Positions 1-9,329 of a stretch of DNA of 64,000 nt are shown here, piece by piece. How positions within the stretch are numbered: position 1 is the stretch's first letter; each line of letters begins with the position of its first letter. The stretch lies in NCBI RefSeq assembly GCF_000281085.1, contig NZ_JH767525.1, forward strand, positions 199,633-263,632, written 5' to 3'. The notes under the pieces were generated by a model, which saw only the letters and a program-made list of their open reading frames with translations, had not been told where the DNA came from and searched no databases. The DNA is from Catenovulum agarivorans YM01 (GTDB lineage Bacteria; Pseudomonadota; Gammaproteobacteria; Enterobacterales; Alteromonadaceae). Made by a program: the position numbers and the translations under genes.

Positions 1-711
1 AGAACCTGTGGTTTTGTCGGGGAAGTACCAACGGTGTAAACGGCCATAATCATCATACTCATGGTAGGCTTTATTACCGTTAGCGTCGGTAATATATTCT
101 TTCTGCCAATATTTATTGTATGTATAAGTGGCGTAGTCTTGCTGCAAACTTGTACCGTACGCTTTGGTTATTTTTGCGACCTTGTCAAATTTGGTGTAGC
201 TGTATTTTGTAATCCTATCTTGCCCGAAATCACCTTTGGTTGTATGAGTGCAGGCACTTTCAGGCAACGAATAAAAAGTGGTTGGATTCATTCGAATCGC
301 TTCACATTCAACCCTATGATATTGGTCGTAACTAAACTGTTTTAGCGCATGAATAACTCCATCTGAGGACGATACTTTTTCAAGCGTTTTTCGTCCAAGT
401 CCGTCGTATTCGTTTTCAGTTCTAGTCTTTATCACAAATCCAACCCAATCTTTAGGTTGAACTGTTTCGTCTTGCCAACTGGTCAAATAACCTACATCAG
501 ATATGGATACCAAGCCTTGTGAATTATAAATTTGGCGAGTGGCTAAATATTTTAACGAACCAGCGCTATCTGGAGCTGCCTCAATCGTAGCAGTTAACTG
601 CCCCCCTAAATTGTAACGTTTAGCTGATTTGTATAAACCTGCAGTTTGAGAAGCTGTGGCACAAAAACTAACTAGAGTAATTAAGGCTAATAATGGTTTA
701 ATTATGTTCAT
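1..711 (-). CDS. Secreted YD/RHS-repeat protein, C-terminus off the left edge (partial)
   Basis: The open frame starts at the ATG at 711 and reaches base 1 without a stop, giving 237 residues. AAGGA lies about 8 bases before the start. The N-terminus is a Sec signal peptide (MNIIKPLLALITLVSF, probable cleavage after CATA). YD-type repeats follow: NEYDGLGRKTLEKV, FSYDQYHRVEC, YSYTKFDKVAKITKAYG, TYTYNKYWQKEYITDANGN and YHEYDDYGRLHRWYFPD. YD repeats build the hollow shell of RHS/Tc-toxin proteins. It is the last gene seen of a four-gene minus-strand operon, 10 bases after its upstream neighbour, whose YD region it appears to continue. Any RHS core and variable toxin tip would lie beyond the window. 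Family assignment is confident; function is not. Confidence 0.85.
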   Translation of the reverse strand, partial: MNIIKPLLALITLVSFCATASQTAGLYKSAKRYNLGGQLTATIEAAPDSAGSLKYLATRQIYNSQGLVSISDVGYLTSWQDETVQPKDWVGFVIKTRTENEYDGLGRKTLEKVSSSDGVIHALKQFSYDQYHRVECEAIRMNPTTFYSLPESACTHTTKGDFGQDRITKYSYTKFDKVAKITKAYGTSLQQDYATYTYNKYWQKEYITDANGNKAYHEYDDYGRLHRWYFPDKTTGS

Positions 712-721
712 TTTTATATCC

Positions 722-2536
722 TTATGGGCACTCAGTTAAATTTGCACTTGGTGAAATTTCACCTATTTGGTTGCCATACATATCGTACTCATAGCAAGTA
801 CGGCGACTTTCACCTGACGCAGAAGCAGCAACAGTTCCTGTCAACCATAAATTATTAGCCTCTGTGTCTTTGCCATATTCGTAAGTTGTGGTTAGAGCAT
901 CTCCAGCTTGGCAACCCGTTTCTGTTGCTGCTTTGGCAATACATGTAATTTCTTTAGTCAACAACCATATAGGTGAGTCGGCTTGTTCAATTGTTGTTGC
1001 GTTATTTTTGTAGTAGCGCGCATATTTCTGTTCATATTGATAGTGCGTGACTGGCCGAATACCATTTTCGTCAGATGGTTTAGTTATTTTACGAATTTGG
1101 CCAGATTCTTGGTGATATTCATAATCTGTTACATTGCCGTTAGCATCTTTTGTCCAAAGCGGTTTGTTGCAGGTTTTCAAATTGTCGCATGTATCTGGAT
1201 AGCCCGCTTCTTGAATAATGTCCGACAACGCTGGCGTTGAATTACTGGCTGGATGCTGAATGCGTTTTGTAATATTTCCACGGGGACCATACTCATAGGT
1301 AGTTTTAATTCCTTGGTCAGTTAGTTGGTATATTCTGTTGCTACTATCTGGTGTGTAATACGCACTTCCTGTGCCATACCAAGACGACTGAGAGATAGTT
1401 GGCAGGGAGACGCTGCTATGATGGTAGGCACTTATTGTACTTGTACCTTTAGGCCCAGTCCCCTGACCATGTAGTGTTTGAACAGAGCCACTTGAGCCAA
1501 CACTATTGGATGAAAAGTTAAAATCATAAGTATAAGCACGTCCATTAATATTGGCCTTCCACACCAGAAATATTGGATCAGTACAGTTCCAATATGGCAT
1601 AGGAACAGATGGATCTGCGTGACACTCATAATTTTCGGCATAATCATAAGTTCGATTCGGTTGGGTACTACCACTTTCCTCTACGCGGATAACCTTCAGA
1701 TACTTTCTTGAAGGGCCAAAACTTGGAATGTAGTATTTTTGAATATAGTGTGTCATGACACCTTCGGGATCTTTAACTTTAAAGGTGATTTCTCTACCAT
1801 CATCAGAAGAGAAATCTTCATCTGAAGGCCACGTATACTCAACCTTTGGCCAGTTGATGTTGTAACGACAGCTGTTTGAAGCAGGAGGGCAATATTCATA
1901 TGCCACGTTGACCGCTTGAATAGTTGACATTTTTTTCGGTAAACCACTGAGATATTCATACCTGAACTGTAATCCATTGTTAGTTTCGATACCATTCGGC
2001 ATAAAATTGACAGTAAACCCATTGGGATAAACCAGTTGGGCATAACCTGAAAACCGATTATTAGATTGACTCTGTGTTAACAGTTTCATTCCTGTTTTAT
2101 CAGTGTATATAAAACCATCTGTAAAATTCCCTTCCAGTGAGCTACCACTGCCACGGTACGAACGGTACTGTCCGGATGAGGAATAAAAATATTCAACATG
2201 CCCACCTATATTTACAGTAGTCAGTGAACTTGCCGGATTGAAAGCAATTTTAAATTGGTAGTTATTGTCATAAAAACCAGCGAAAAAACCAGCATAACTA
2301 CTAAATGTGTGAGTCAGTGATAAATTCCCATGTCCTATTTTTAAGTCTGTTTGGGTAAATACCGGTTGTCCTGACAGTAAATTCACATTCGCTTCATCTG
2401 TTGCAGCCCTATCCAATGGCGGCCCTAAATCTTCCTGAGCATTTGCGCTCTTGGTGTGGAACGCCATCACAACCAATAATGTTAAAACGCTCAATTTATT
2501 AATAAATGAATGGTTTGAGTGACTACTAGAATTCAT
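722..2536 (-). CDS. Secreted RHS/YD-repeat protein, N-terminal shell portion
   Basis: The protein has 604 residues with a signal peptide (hydrophobic LSVLTLLVVMAFHTKSANAQ, cleavage near residue 34). An N-terminal region typical of RHS proteins follows (ANVNLLSGQPVFTQTDLKIG, then beta-rich sequence ending GGHVEYFYSSSGQYRSY). YD repeats occupy about residues 350-600, for example YQLTDQGIKTTYEYGPRGN, TKDANGNVTDYEYHQESG and TCYEYDMYGNQIGEISPS. It stops right after a YD repeat with no RHS core and no toxin domain. The next gene opens 10 bases later with its own signal peptide and more YD repeats. One long RHS chain therefore seems to be coded as two exported polypeptides. The 20-base gap to the upstream gene supports an operon. 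Confidence 0.85.
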   Translation of the reverse strand: MNSSSHSNHSFINKLSVLTLLVVMAFHTKSANAQEDLGPPLDRAATDEANVNLLSGQPVFTQTDLKIGHGNLSLTHTFSSYAGFFAGFYDNNYQFKIAFNPASSLTTVNIGGHVEYFYSSSGQYRSYRGSGSSLEGNFTDGFIYTDKTGMKLLTQSQSNNRFSGYAQLVYPNGFTVNFMPNGIETNNGLQFRYEYLSGLPKKMSTIQAVNVAYEYCPPASNSCRYNINWPKVEYTWPSDEDFSSDDGREITFKVKDPEGVMTHYIQKYYIPSFGPSRKYLKVIRVEESGSTQPNRTYDYAENYECHADPSVPMPYWNCTDPIFLVWKANINGRAYTYDFNFSSNSVGSSGSVQTLHGQGTGPKGTSTISAYHHSSVSLPTISQSSWYGTGSAYYTPDSSNRIYQLTDQGIKTTYEYGPRGNITKRIQHPASNSTPALSDIIQEAGYPDTCDNLKTCNKPLWTKDANGNVTDYEYHQESGQIRKITKPSDENGIRPVTHYQYEQKYARYYKNNATTIEQADSPIWLLTKEITCIAKAATETGCQAGDALTTTYEYGKDTEANNLWLTGTVAASASGESRRTCYEYDMYGNQIGEISPSANLTECP

Positions 2537-2556
2537 TTAATCATCCTCCCTGTTAG

Positions 2557-3540
2557 TTAATAATTAGAAAAATATACAGAAACAGTGGCTGTACTCTGTG
2601 ATGTTCCATCGCTCACTGTATAGGTGAAACCAGTAGAGAATGAAGAGGATGAGCTATAAACGACCATAACATTAATATTTCCTCCTCCAGCGTTTGAAAC
2701 TGAGAGACGCCCGTCCGAATTGTTTATCGCGGTTATGTTTAAGTTATCACCGTCCGCGTCTGTATCATTTGCTAACACATTGACCTTCACTGTCTGATAT
2801 AGCCCGTATAAATACACACTGTCATTTTTTGCGACTGGCGGTGTGTTTTCAGGTGGCGTTGAACTATTTCCCGTCACCGTTTTGCGATTACCAGCAGGGT
2901 CATAATCGTATGATTTATTTCCAATTATGCTATCTTCAACTAGGGTTAAGCGCCCAAGTGTATCGTATTGATATATTAGGTTTGGCTCTGTCGGGCTTTC
3001 AAACTTTATTTGATCAATAGCAATATCCCCCCTGTATCCACCTTTAGCAATTGTGACAAAGCGTACTTTATGCACTTCAGGTTTAAGTGAAAGTGCCAGC
3101 GTTTGTTTTACCCAAAGGGCAGAGGCGCTAGTTTGTTGTTGTCCGGATATTTGCCAGATCGGACGCCAAACACTACCATCTAATATTTCAACAGCCAACG
3201 TGCCGATATCAAGACCATACATATGATAATAGAATGATACGTGACTGGCTGTGGCTGAACCTGAGGTCAATATTGCAGTATCCCCAGCATAGTGAGCGGC
3301 TCCGCTGGAGGTTTCCATATAGACATAATAATTGCTATTTTCAGCGCCCGAGTTAGGACCGGTTCCACCGGATGGTGTCGCCCCTGTTCGTCGGGTGAAA
3401 CTTTTATAGCCGGAGCCACTAGCGGGATTTGTAAACTGACCGAATCCGGTTTCAAAGTTAGTCTCTGATGCATTGACATTGAGTGCCATTGTGGTCAAAC
3501 AACAAGCGATTGCGACTATCTTGCAATAAGTCCATTCCAT
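2557..3540 (-). CDS. Secreted MAM-like / YD / cadherin-like protein
   Basis: The 327-residue protein has a signal peptide (cleavage near residue 24, NVNAS). Residues about 25-180 look like a MAM adhesion domain (NFETGFGQFTN, SHVSFYYHMYG, GSVWRPIWQISGQQQ, DIAIDQIKFE). One YD repeat follows (LIYQYDTLGRLTLVED, SYDYDPAGNRKTVTG). The C-terminal 90 residues are a bacterial cadherin-like/VCBS-type Ig domain (PVAKNDSVYLYG, VNVLANDTDADGDNL, FTYTVSDGTSQST). All three domains are extracellular binding or scaffolding modules, so a role in surface adhesion or in partnering the downstream YD proteins is likely. It sits 20 bases before the 604-residue RHS gene and 30 bases after the small secreted-protein gene. 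No enzyme motif is visible. Confidence 0.8.
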   Translation of the reverse strand: MEWTYCKIVAIACCLTTMALNVNASETNFETGFGQFTNPASGSGYKSFTRRTGATPSGGTGPNSGAENSNYYVYMETSSGAAHYAGDTAILTSGSATASHVSFYYHMYGLDIGTLAVEILDGSVWRPIWQISGQQQTSASALWVKQTLALSLKPEVHKVRFVTIAKGGYRGDIAIDQIKFESPTEPNLIYQYDTLGRLTLVEDSIIGNKSYDYDPAGNRKTVTGNSSTPPENTPPVAKNDSVYLYGLYQTVKVNVLANDTDADGDNLNITAINNSDGRLSVSNAGGGNINVMVVYSSSSSFSTGFTYTVSDGTSQSTATVSVYFSNY

Positions 3541-3570
3541 AACTTATCCTTTTTTGTGTATAGAGAGGTT

Positions 3571-3906
3571 TTATTTAGCTGAGGGCTGGCTACATACATA
3601 ACTCAAAGCATCATCCAAAGTCCACTTCGTGGCCAAATTACAGAAATTTTTATTGTTGTCTTCAGAAAATGTGCAAATTTGATTTTCTTCGATTGACACG
3701 CTCCCGTTTGTATTATTTTGGCAAATCACAAGAAAAGTTAAATCATTCGCTTTATACACGCTTTTAATCTGAAGATCTTTGCTGACTAAAGTGTCACTTT
3801 CTACCAACTCATCGGTAAAACCGATTGAAACAGTAGATACGTACAGTACGAAGGTAATAACAATGCTTTTCATAACAATCCAAATTAAAAATAAAGTTAA
3901 ATTCAT
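3571..3906 (-). CDS. Small secreted protein of unknown function
   Basis: The 111-residue protein is the first gene of the four-gene RHS operon. The ATG at 3906 is chosen because AAGGA stands 6 bases upstream. A second ATG at 3873 has no such site. The first 29 residues are a long hydrophobic signal or anchor (FLIWIVMKSIVITFVLYVS). The mature part is polar and has four cysteines (VICQN, NQICTF, FCNLATKW, YVCSQPSAK) that could form disulfides in the periplasm. No family is recognised. A candidate ECF promoter lies at 4021-4060. Confidence 0.6.
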   Translation of the reverse strand: MNLTLFLIWIVMKSIVITFVLYVSTVSIGFTDELVESDTLVSKDLQIKSVYKANDLTFLVICQNNTNGSVSIEENQICTFSEDNNKNFCNLATKWTLDDALSYVCSQPSAK

Positions 3907-4219
3907 ATAATATCCTTTAAAACAATATGGCGTTAAGCGTCTTATTTAAAGTAAAAGCCAAGATCCAGAGGCAATAGCAATTAGTTGATAAAAAGCTACC
4001 GCTTGCTTCTCTAAACAGATGAGTAAAAATACCAAATATCGGCACCTGTTTTGTGCAAATTTATTTCCCAATTAACCTGAATTACTCATAAGAAGTCGAA
4101 CTAAATGCCATTGTCGGCTTCTAACCACAAGAGAGGTGAAGAATTCGAATAACTATAGATGATATATCGCTATCTACGCTGACTTATTAGTTTTTTAGGT
4201 CTAGTCTCGAGGACGTACC
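3907..4219. other. Intergenic region holding the RHS operon leader
   Basis: There is no coding sequence here. The region carries the promoter-like motif at 4021-4060, about 115 bases upstream of the first gene of the RHS operon, and otherwise AT-rich sequence. Confidence 0.5.
4021..4060 (-). promoter_or_regulatory. Candidate ECF-sigma promoter of the RHS operon
   Basis: Read on the minus strand, GGTGCCGAT is followed after 13 bases by ACTC. The block from the TTTGCACAAAACAG before it to the TACTC after it matches the site upstream of the sigma gene (6509-6550) at about 40 of 46 positions. A shorter match at the same spacing precedes the GH97 gene. The paired-box geometry suits a FecI-type sigma factor. 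The assignment is inference from the repeat. Confidence 0.55.
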
Positions 4220-4745
4220 TCATGATAGCAATGCGATCAGCTGAGACTCTTCGCAGAGTCGAGCATAAAGATACCCTTGGCCACAATGAAACTTCATTGC
4301 CCTCAAACCTTCTGCCTTACTAGTGTTTTCAACACCTTCAGCAATAACTTTTAAACCAAGGTTAACTCCAACATCTATCCTACTTTTGACGATTGCGGCT
4401 GATTTTGGATTGGTGCCCAAGGCTTGGATAATACTCAGATCAATTTTTAAATAATCGATATCTAAACTTTGTAAATACCCGAAAGAAGAATACCCTGTAC
4501 CAAAATCATCAATTGAAAATTGAATGCCGTAATGTTTAAATCGTTGAATAACTTCTTGAACATAGCCGAGATCAGAAAACAAAGCGGTTTCAGTTAACTC
4601 AAACTCTAGAAGCTTTGTATTGGCCGGTGCTAGTTGGAATGCTCAGAGTTGGTCAAAGGCCGAACCCACAGCCCGTTCTTCAAAACATATTGTGTAATTT
4701 GCATTCAATCTCTTTTTAAAAAGACTACCAATTAAAAGTGGGCGC
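4220..4745 (-). pseudogene. EAL-domain phosphodiesterase remnant
   Basis: The sequence codes the C-terminal half of an EAL domain: FELTETALFSDLGY, then IDDFGTGYSSFGYLQ, DYLKIDLSIIQ, VIAEGVENTSKAEG and CGQGYLYARL. The frame runs upstream through AFQLAPANTKLLEFELTET to an in-frame TGA at 4643-4645. Codons before that stop remain open to about 4745 but show no EAL or GGDEF motif. The N-terminal part of the EAL domain, with the EAL signature and first metal ligands, is absent, and the only start for the intact portion would be an internal TTG at 4582. A full EAL domain is about 240 residues; about 140 remain. Read as a decayed c-di-GMP phosphodiesterase with no activity. Confidence 0.75.
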
Positions 4746-4879
4746 TGCGCTCGATTGTTATTAAGGCACTGAATTATAATTTCTAAAAAAAAGGTTGTAT
4801 GCTGCCATTGGAAACATACAACCTAAAGATTCAACTATGCTTTGAGGAGCGAGTTGAAAACCAGAAAATTATTTTAAGC

Positions 4880-5941
4880 TTATTTATTCAAGCTGATAAC
4901 CTTGTCGCCATTTGGCGCTAGCTCAACCTGGATATTTTTGATTTCAGACAAATAATCAATAAGTGCCTGGCTATCTGCGGTAGCAAAAACCCCGGTTATC
5001 ACAACATTGGTTAATTGCTCTGAGTTAACAACAATCTTTTGATGAGAGTAACGATTAAACTCAGCAACTACTTCATCTAAAGGTTGGGCGTTAAAGACAA
5101 TTTTGCCTTCTAACCAAGCAACTGGTGACTGTCCTTTGTCGTAAACATGAATATATCGACCATCAACAGCCTGTGCAGAAACAATCGCAACTTGCCCTTG
5201 GGTTAAGGTAATTTCTTCATCACTATAATTTGATTTAACCCGCACAATGCCCTCAACAACAAAAACTTCAACTTTGTTGGTATTATTGGCGGTAAATTTT
5301 TTCACATTAAATTCTGTGCCAACCACCTGTATTTTCGCCTCGGTTGCATCAACAACAAAGGGCCGTTGGTTATTTTTGCGTACAGAAAATAACGCTTCAC
5401 CTTGAGATAATTCAATTGCTCTAACTTTCTCAGTAAACTTAACCGCAAGTTTAGTGGCGGTATTTAAATTAACTTGGCTAGCATCATCTAATATTAGCTG
5501 CTTTTGCTGACCAACTAGAGTCGAATGCGACTCAATTTGATAACTGCTTGTCTGAAAAAACGACAACCACAATACAAACAATACACTTGCGGCTAACGAC
5601 ATAACCCAAGTGAGTTTTGCCGGTGTTTTGTTAGCCTTTACCACTTGGCTGTGCTGGTAGTCTGTAGATAACTTAGTGACATTATCCTGCTGCTCAATCA
5701 CTAACTGCTGTTCAATTTGGCGATACTGTTTTTCGTCAAGCATTCCAAGCTCATGCCACATGCTCGACACAGCTAAAAATTCACGCACGTGTATAGGTGA
5801 GCGCTGCAACCACTGCATAAACGCTTGATTTTGCGTTATTGTTGCTCGCTCACTTTGGTTTTCATTTTCTTGTAGTTCAACTAACCAAGTTGCGGCTTCT
5901 TCAGTAATTTCACTGTAGTTATCATCAAATTTACTGTTCAT
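4880..5941 (-). CDS. FecR-family anti-sigma factor
   Basis: This is an inner-membrane anti-sigma factor that relays receptor state to a FecI-type sigma factor. The N-terminal cytoplasmic DUF4880 region is present (ITEEAATWLVELQ, FMQWLQRSPIHVREFLAVS). One membrane helix lies at about residues 105-125 (VMSLAASVLFVLWLSFF). The periplasmic FecR domain follows (SQVNLNTATKLAVKF, VRAIELSQGEALFSV, VVGTEFNVKKF) and a DUF4974-type end (VVAEFNRYSHQKIVVNS). The ATG at 5941 overlaps the sigma gene by 11 bases; a GTG at 5947 is equally possible and nearer AGGA. It is co-transcribed with the sigma gene. Its partner is probably the STN-containing TonB receptor upstream. Confidence 0.92.
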   Translation of the reverse strand: MNSKFDDNYSEITEEAATWLVELQENENQSERATITQNQAFMQWLQRSPIHVREFLAVSSMWHELGMLDEKQYRQIEQQLVIEQQDNVTKLSTDYQHSQVVKANKTPAKLTWVMSLAASVLFVLWLSFFQTSSYQIESHSTLVGQQKQLILDDASQVNLNTATKLAVKFTEKVRAIELSQGEALFSVRKNNQRPFVVDATEAKIQVVGTEFNVKKFTANNTNKVEVFVVEGIVRVKSNYSDEEITLTQGQVAIVSAQAVDGRYIHVYDKGQSPVAWLEGKIVFNAQPLDEVVAEFNRYSHQKIVVNSEQLTNVVITGVFATADSQALIDYLSEIKNIQVELAPNGDKVISLNK

Positions 5942-6446
5942 AACCACATTTCCTCAAATATGCTTTACACTGCACCACTGCTTTAACTAAATGTTTTTTA
6001 ACCATACCTTTGGTTGTACCTAAACTATTGGCTATTTCGTCATAGGTCATACCGTCTCGACGATGCATTAAAATGACTTGTTGCTGAATTTGTGGCAATA
6101 CTGCAATTGCCTGAATTAAATCTTTTTGTAAGCTATCCACTTCGTGTTCAGCCAAGCGGTGATCAACCAGTACTTCAGCGAGTTCTGCTTGTTTAACTTC
6201 ATCATCTAGCGAAACTTTGCTGTGTTTTTTTGCCGCGTAATGTTCGTTGAGCAAATTGCGCGCAATGGTAAACAGATAAGCCTGTGGGTTATCTATATTC
6301 TTGCTATTGTCGACTCTCAACAAACGCAAATACGCCTCTTGGGCAATATCTTTTACCAGCTCGCTATCTGCAAGTTTACTGGCAATAAATCTGTGCAGTG
6401 ACGACCTATGTTCCTGATATATACTTGCAATTTTACTTGCCCACAT
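5931..6446 (-). CDS. FecI-type ECF sigma factor
   Basis: At 171 residues this has normal ECF length. Region 2 is at residues about 8-75 (LHRFIASKLADSELVKDIAQ, EAYLRLLRV, AYLFTIARNLLNEHYAAKK) and region 4 at about 110-165 (LPQIQQQVILMHRRDGMTYD, EIANSLGTTKGMVKKHLVKA). It directs RNA polymerase to the receptor regulon when released by FecR. Its own upstream region carries one of three copies of a GGTRCCGAT-type motif, suggesting autoregulation. That would be unlike fecIR of E. coli, where the sigma operon is Fur-controlled. Confidence 0.93.
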   Translation of the reverse strand: MWASKIASIYQEHRSSLHRFIASKLADSELVKDIAQEAYLRLLRVDNSKNIDNPQAYLFTIARNLLNEHYAAKKHSKVSLDDEVKQAELAEVLVDHRLAEHEVDSLQKDLIQAIAVLPQIQQQVILMHRRDGMTYDEIANSLGTTKGMVKKHLVKAVVQCKAYLRKCGYEQ

Positions 6447-6508
6447 TGGCTGATATTTCCTAGCAATTTATCGAAGAAAGAAGTTAAAACACGCTTCTAT
6501 TAATATAT

Positions 6509-6550
6509 GAGTGAAAAACCCAAATATCGGTACCTGTTTTGTGCAAAATT
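6509..6550 (-). promoter_or_regulatory. Candidate ECF-sigma promoter of the sigma/anti-sigma operon
   Basis: On the minus strand, GGTACCGAT is followed after 13 bases by CACTC. The site lies just after the TonB-receptor stop codon and about 65-100 bases before the sigma start. It is nearly identical to the site at 4021-4060, including the upstream TTTGCACAAAACAG stretch. Functional assignment is inferred from the repeat and its position. Confidence 0.55.
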
Positions 6551-6553
6551 CTT

Positions 6554-9277
6554 TTACCAGAACCTATATTTGATAGAAATATGGCTATTGCGGCCGTCGA
6601 TAGCACGACCAACAAAATAGTCAGTTTGATGTGCCAGTACTTGACTCGCTCTGGGAGAGCCTTCGGTTAAGGCCAATTCATTGGTTAAATTATTGATCAC
6701 CCAATTAAGCGACCAGTCTTCGTTTAGCTGAAATGCACCGCCCAGCGACCAGATAGCATACGCAGGTAACACAAGCGTATTGGCAGCATCTTGATAGCGC
6801 CGCCCCACTAGCTCTGCAGCGACATAGATAAAATGCTGGTTTTGTGACCAATAATATTTATTTTGTAGATTTAACCGATAATTTGGCTGACGAACAATTT
6901 GTTTACCGCGATAGTCACCTTGCACTGAATCAAAACGACTGTATTTTAATGATTGAACAAAGCCGCTAAAGGTAAAGTCGAGCCAAGGCAGCGCTTGCCA
7001 ATACAAGTCCCACTCAACCCCGTGCGCCTTTGAACCTGCGTTCGCCGACTCAATGACCACTTGTTGAGTTTCTTCGTCAATTATTTGATTGGATATTGCT
7101 ATCTCAGGGAAGTCGTTGGCAAATAAAGTGACAAAAGCAGACAACTTGCCTTGGTTTAATTTACTGCCAAGCTCAATCAAGGAAATATTTTTTTCTATCG
7201 GCTGACAACAATCAAACCACTGGGCAAACTCGGCGGTAATACGAAATGTTGAGCTATAGCGAGCAAAAAAAGCCAGCTGTTCAGACCAATCGTAATTTAG
7301 ACCAAGAGTCCAAGCACGGGCATCTGCAGCATAAACATAAGGTTCGACCTTAGGCTGAAAAACACTGACCTGCTGTAAAATCCAAGCATCAGTTTCATCT
7401 GTACGTAAATTTTTCTGCTCTGTTGGCCGCACAAAACCCTTTTTATCAACGCTTTGATATCTATAACCCAGATCGAGTCGCAGTGTGTCGCTCAGTTGAA
7501 TGTTGTCGACCAAATACCAAGCTGAATAAGTCACATCATCCGCAAACTCGGCTAAATTTGCGTGATGCTTCCATACACCTTTGTCTGTGTAGGGCACAAC
7601 AACTTGGCCATTTTTATCAACTGCAAAGATATCAATCAGTCGAGCACTATCAACTACTTCAGTCACAACAGATTGCCAATTCCACAATTGTGTTTGTTGA
7701 AACTGGCTATGGTAATAACCTAACGTCAGTGAATGGCTTAAATCGTTTTCTCCATGCCAGAGGTAATTTAAATTAATGTCGTTAATCCAATTATTTAAGT
7801 CTACTTGCGAGCGCCATATGCCGACATCGTTGAGCAATTGATTCGGCAACTGTTGCAAACTGACTAGTTGTTGCGGCTCGGCTAAATAAGCAAAACGAAA
7901 GCTATCTACCTGAGTATAGTCAGCTTGAATATCCGCTAATTCACTGGATAGATCAGCAAGCCTAGCACCACCAGAAAAAGCAGCAGAAAAATCAATTGAG
8001 CCAGTCACGTACCTTAACTTGTTATCAAGCTGCCAATTTGGGCTTAGTCTCAAAGTGGTCAAAAAAGTATAACTAGATAAACTGCTTTCAACCCCCTGCT
8101 CTAAATTTGAAACACTTTTTCTCTGCCCCTGACCATCAAATAACTTGAGTTCAGCCATATCAGCAGACATATAACTGCTTTTAATTGGATTTAAATTCGC
8201 AAAACCCTGCGCTTGGTTGCGCATAGGTACAGCGGGATAAAACACATTGTGATCGTGAATACGTTTAAAGTTAAAATGTACATCGGCCAGTTCATCAACA
8301 TAAGTGATGCCGAATTTAACCTGTCCACCAGCGGGCAAGTTAAATGGTAACTCACGCACTGTTTGACCATTGCTCCAATACCCAGCGGCATGCGCAGAAA
8401 CAGCGTCCGTGATAGGTAATGCGGCAAATACATCTAGCCTTTGCAATCCAAAATCCGTTGTTGTCCAAACAAACTCGCCTTCTGCGACATCAGTGCTTTT
8501 TTTATTAACTATATTCACAGTCGCACCAGCTGCATTAGACGCGACTATTGAACCAGAGCCACCTTTTACCGCCTCTATACGGGCAATGCTTTTGTCCATG
8601 CGAATAAAAATATCAGCATTGGTAAAAGCGCCTGCCCCTTCTTCAAAACTGGGCAAGCCATCTTCCAACATGCGTACATATCTAAAGTTATCATTGGGTA
8701 GACCTCTAGTGTAGGCGTTATTGCCAACAGTACCAGCAGAGCGCTCTAGATATAATCCCGGCACTTTAGCTAGTACCTCGGCTGCAGAGGATGATTGCTG
8801 TAATTCGGTATCACTTTCACTAATAACACTGACTGGATAGGCAGTTTGAAACAAAGAAAATTTGTTGGCTAAATTGATCCCAGTTACCACTATTTTTTCC
8901 ATGGGTAACTTGTGTTTCGAGCTGCGTTTTTTAACCTGAGTGACAGCTAAATTAGCTGACGATTGCTTAGCTTCAACAATAATGAGAGTGCCATTATTCA
9001 ACAGCTTAAATGTTAAATTGTGCTGTTGTAATATTTGCGAGAGTGGCTTTTGAAAAGCAACTTGCTCAAGCATTAGCTTGAGCTGTGTTGCTGTAACAGA
9101 TTTTCCTTGAGTTAACCGCGACTCGTACACCAGTTGCAATTGGTGTAGCTGAGTTAATTGCTGTAAATAGTCGTCCAAACTCACATTTGCATCTTGCGCA
9201 TATACAGTAAAAGTTGTGATACAAATACAAAGTTTTAACCAATATCTAAATAGGATCACTCTTGCTCTAACGGTCAA
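6554..9277 (-). CDS. TonB-dependent receptor with N-terminal STN signalling domain
   Basis: This is a 907-residue outer-membrane receptor. After the signal peptide (LCICITTFTVYAQ), residues about 35-105 form a secretin/TonB N-terminal (STN) domain (VTATQLKLMLEQVAF, ILQQHNLTFKLLNNGTLIIV). The TonB box and plug follow (MEKIVVTGINLANKF, AEVLAKVPGLYLERSAGTVG, IARIEAVKGGSGSIVAS), then the 22-strand barrel ending in an aromatic residue (SIKYRFW). The STN domain marks a transducer that contacts FecR. It lies 53 bases after the GH97 gene and just before sigma/FecR, so import of an alpha-glucan oligosaccharide is likely. The start used is TTG at 9277 with AGGG upstream; a GTG at 9259 is an alternative. 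Confidence 0.9.
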   Translation of the reverse strand: MTVRARVILFRYWLKLCICITTFTVYAQDANVSLDDYLQQLTQLHQLQLVYESRLTQGKSVTATQLKLMLEQVAFQKPLSQILQQHNLTFKLLNNGTLIIVEAKQSSANLAVTQVKKRSSKHKLPMEKIVVTGINLANKFSLFQTAYPVSVISESDTELQQSSSAAEVLAKVPGLYLERSAGTVGNNAYTRGLPNDNFRYVRMLEDGLPSFEEGAGAFTNADIFIRMDKSIARIEAVKGGSGSIVASNAAGATVNIVNKKSTDVAEGEFVWTTTDFGLQRLDVFAALPITDAVSAHAAGYWSNGQTVRELPFNLPAGGQVKFGITYVDELADVHFNFKRIHDHNVFYPAVPMRNQAQGFANLNPIKSSYMSADMAELKLFDGQGQRKSVSNLEQGVESSLSSYTFLTTLRLSPNWQLDNKLRYVTGSIDFSAAFSGGARLADLSSELADIQADYTQVDSFRFAYLAEPQQLVSLQQLPNQLLNDVGIWRSQVDLNNWINDINLNYLWHGENDLSHSLTLGYYHSQFQQTQLWNWQSVVTEVVDSARLIDIFAVDKNGQVVVPYTDKGVWKHHANLAEFADDVTYSAWYLVDNIQLSDTLRLDLGYRYQSVDKKGFVRPTEQKNLRTDETDAWILQQVSVFQPKVEPYVYAADARAWTLGLNYDWSEQLAFFARYSSTFRITAEFAQWFDCCQPIEKNISLIELGSKLNQGKLSAFVTLFANDFPEIAISNQIIDEETQQVVIESANAGSKAHGVEWDLYWQALPWLDFTFSGFVQSLKYSRFDSVQGDYRGKQIVRQPNYRLNLQNKYYWSQNQHFIYVAAELVGRRYQDAANTLVLPAYAIWSLGGAFQLNEDWSLNWVINNLTNELALTEGSPRASQVLAHQTDYFVGRAIDGRNSHISIKYRFW

Positions 9278-9329
9278 CGGAAAACCCTAAGTATAGAAGA
9301 TAGAAATACATCCTTGTATTTTGTAGCAA

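Noticed and set aside
61..345. A plus-strand frame across the left edge
   Set aside because: It is antisense to the YD-repeat frame and has no protein features.
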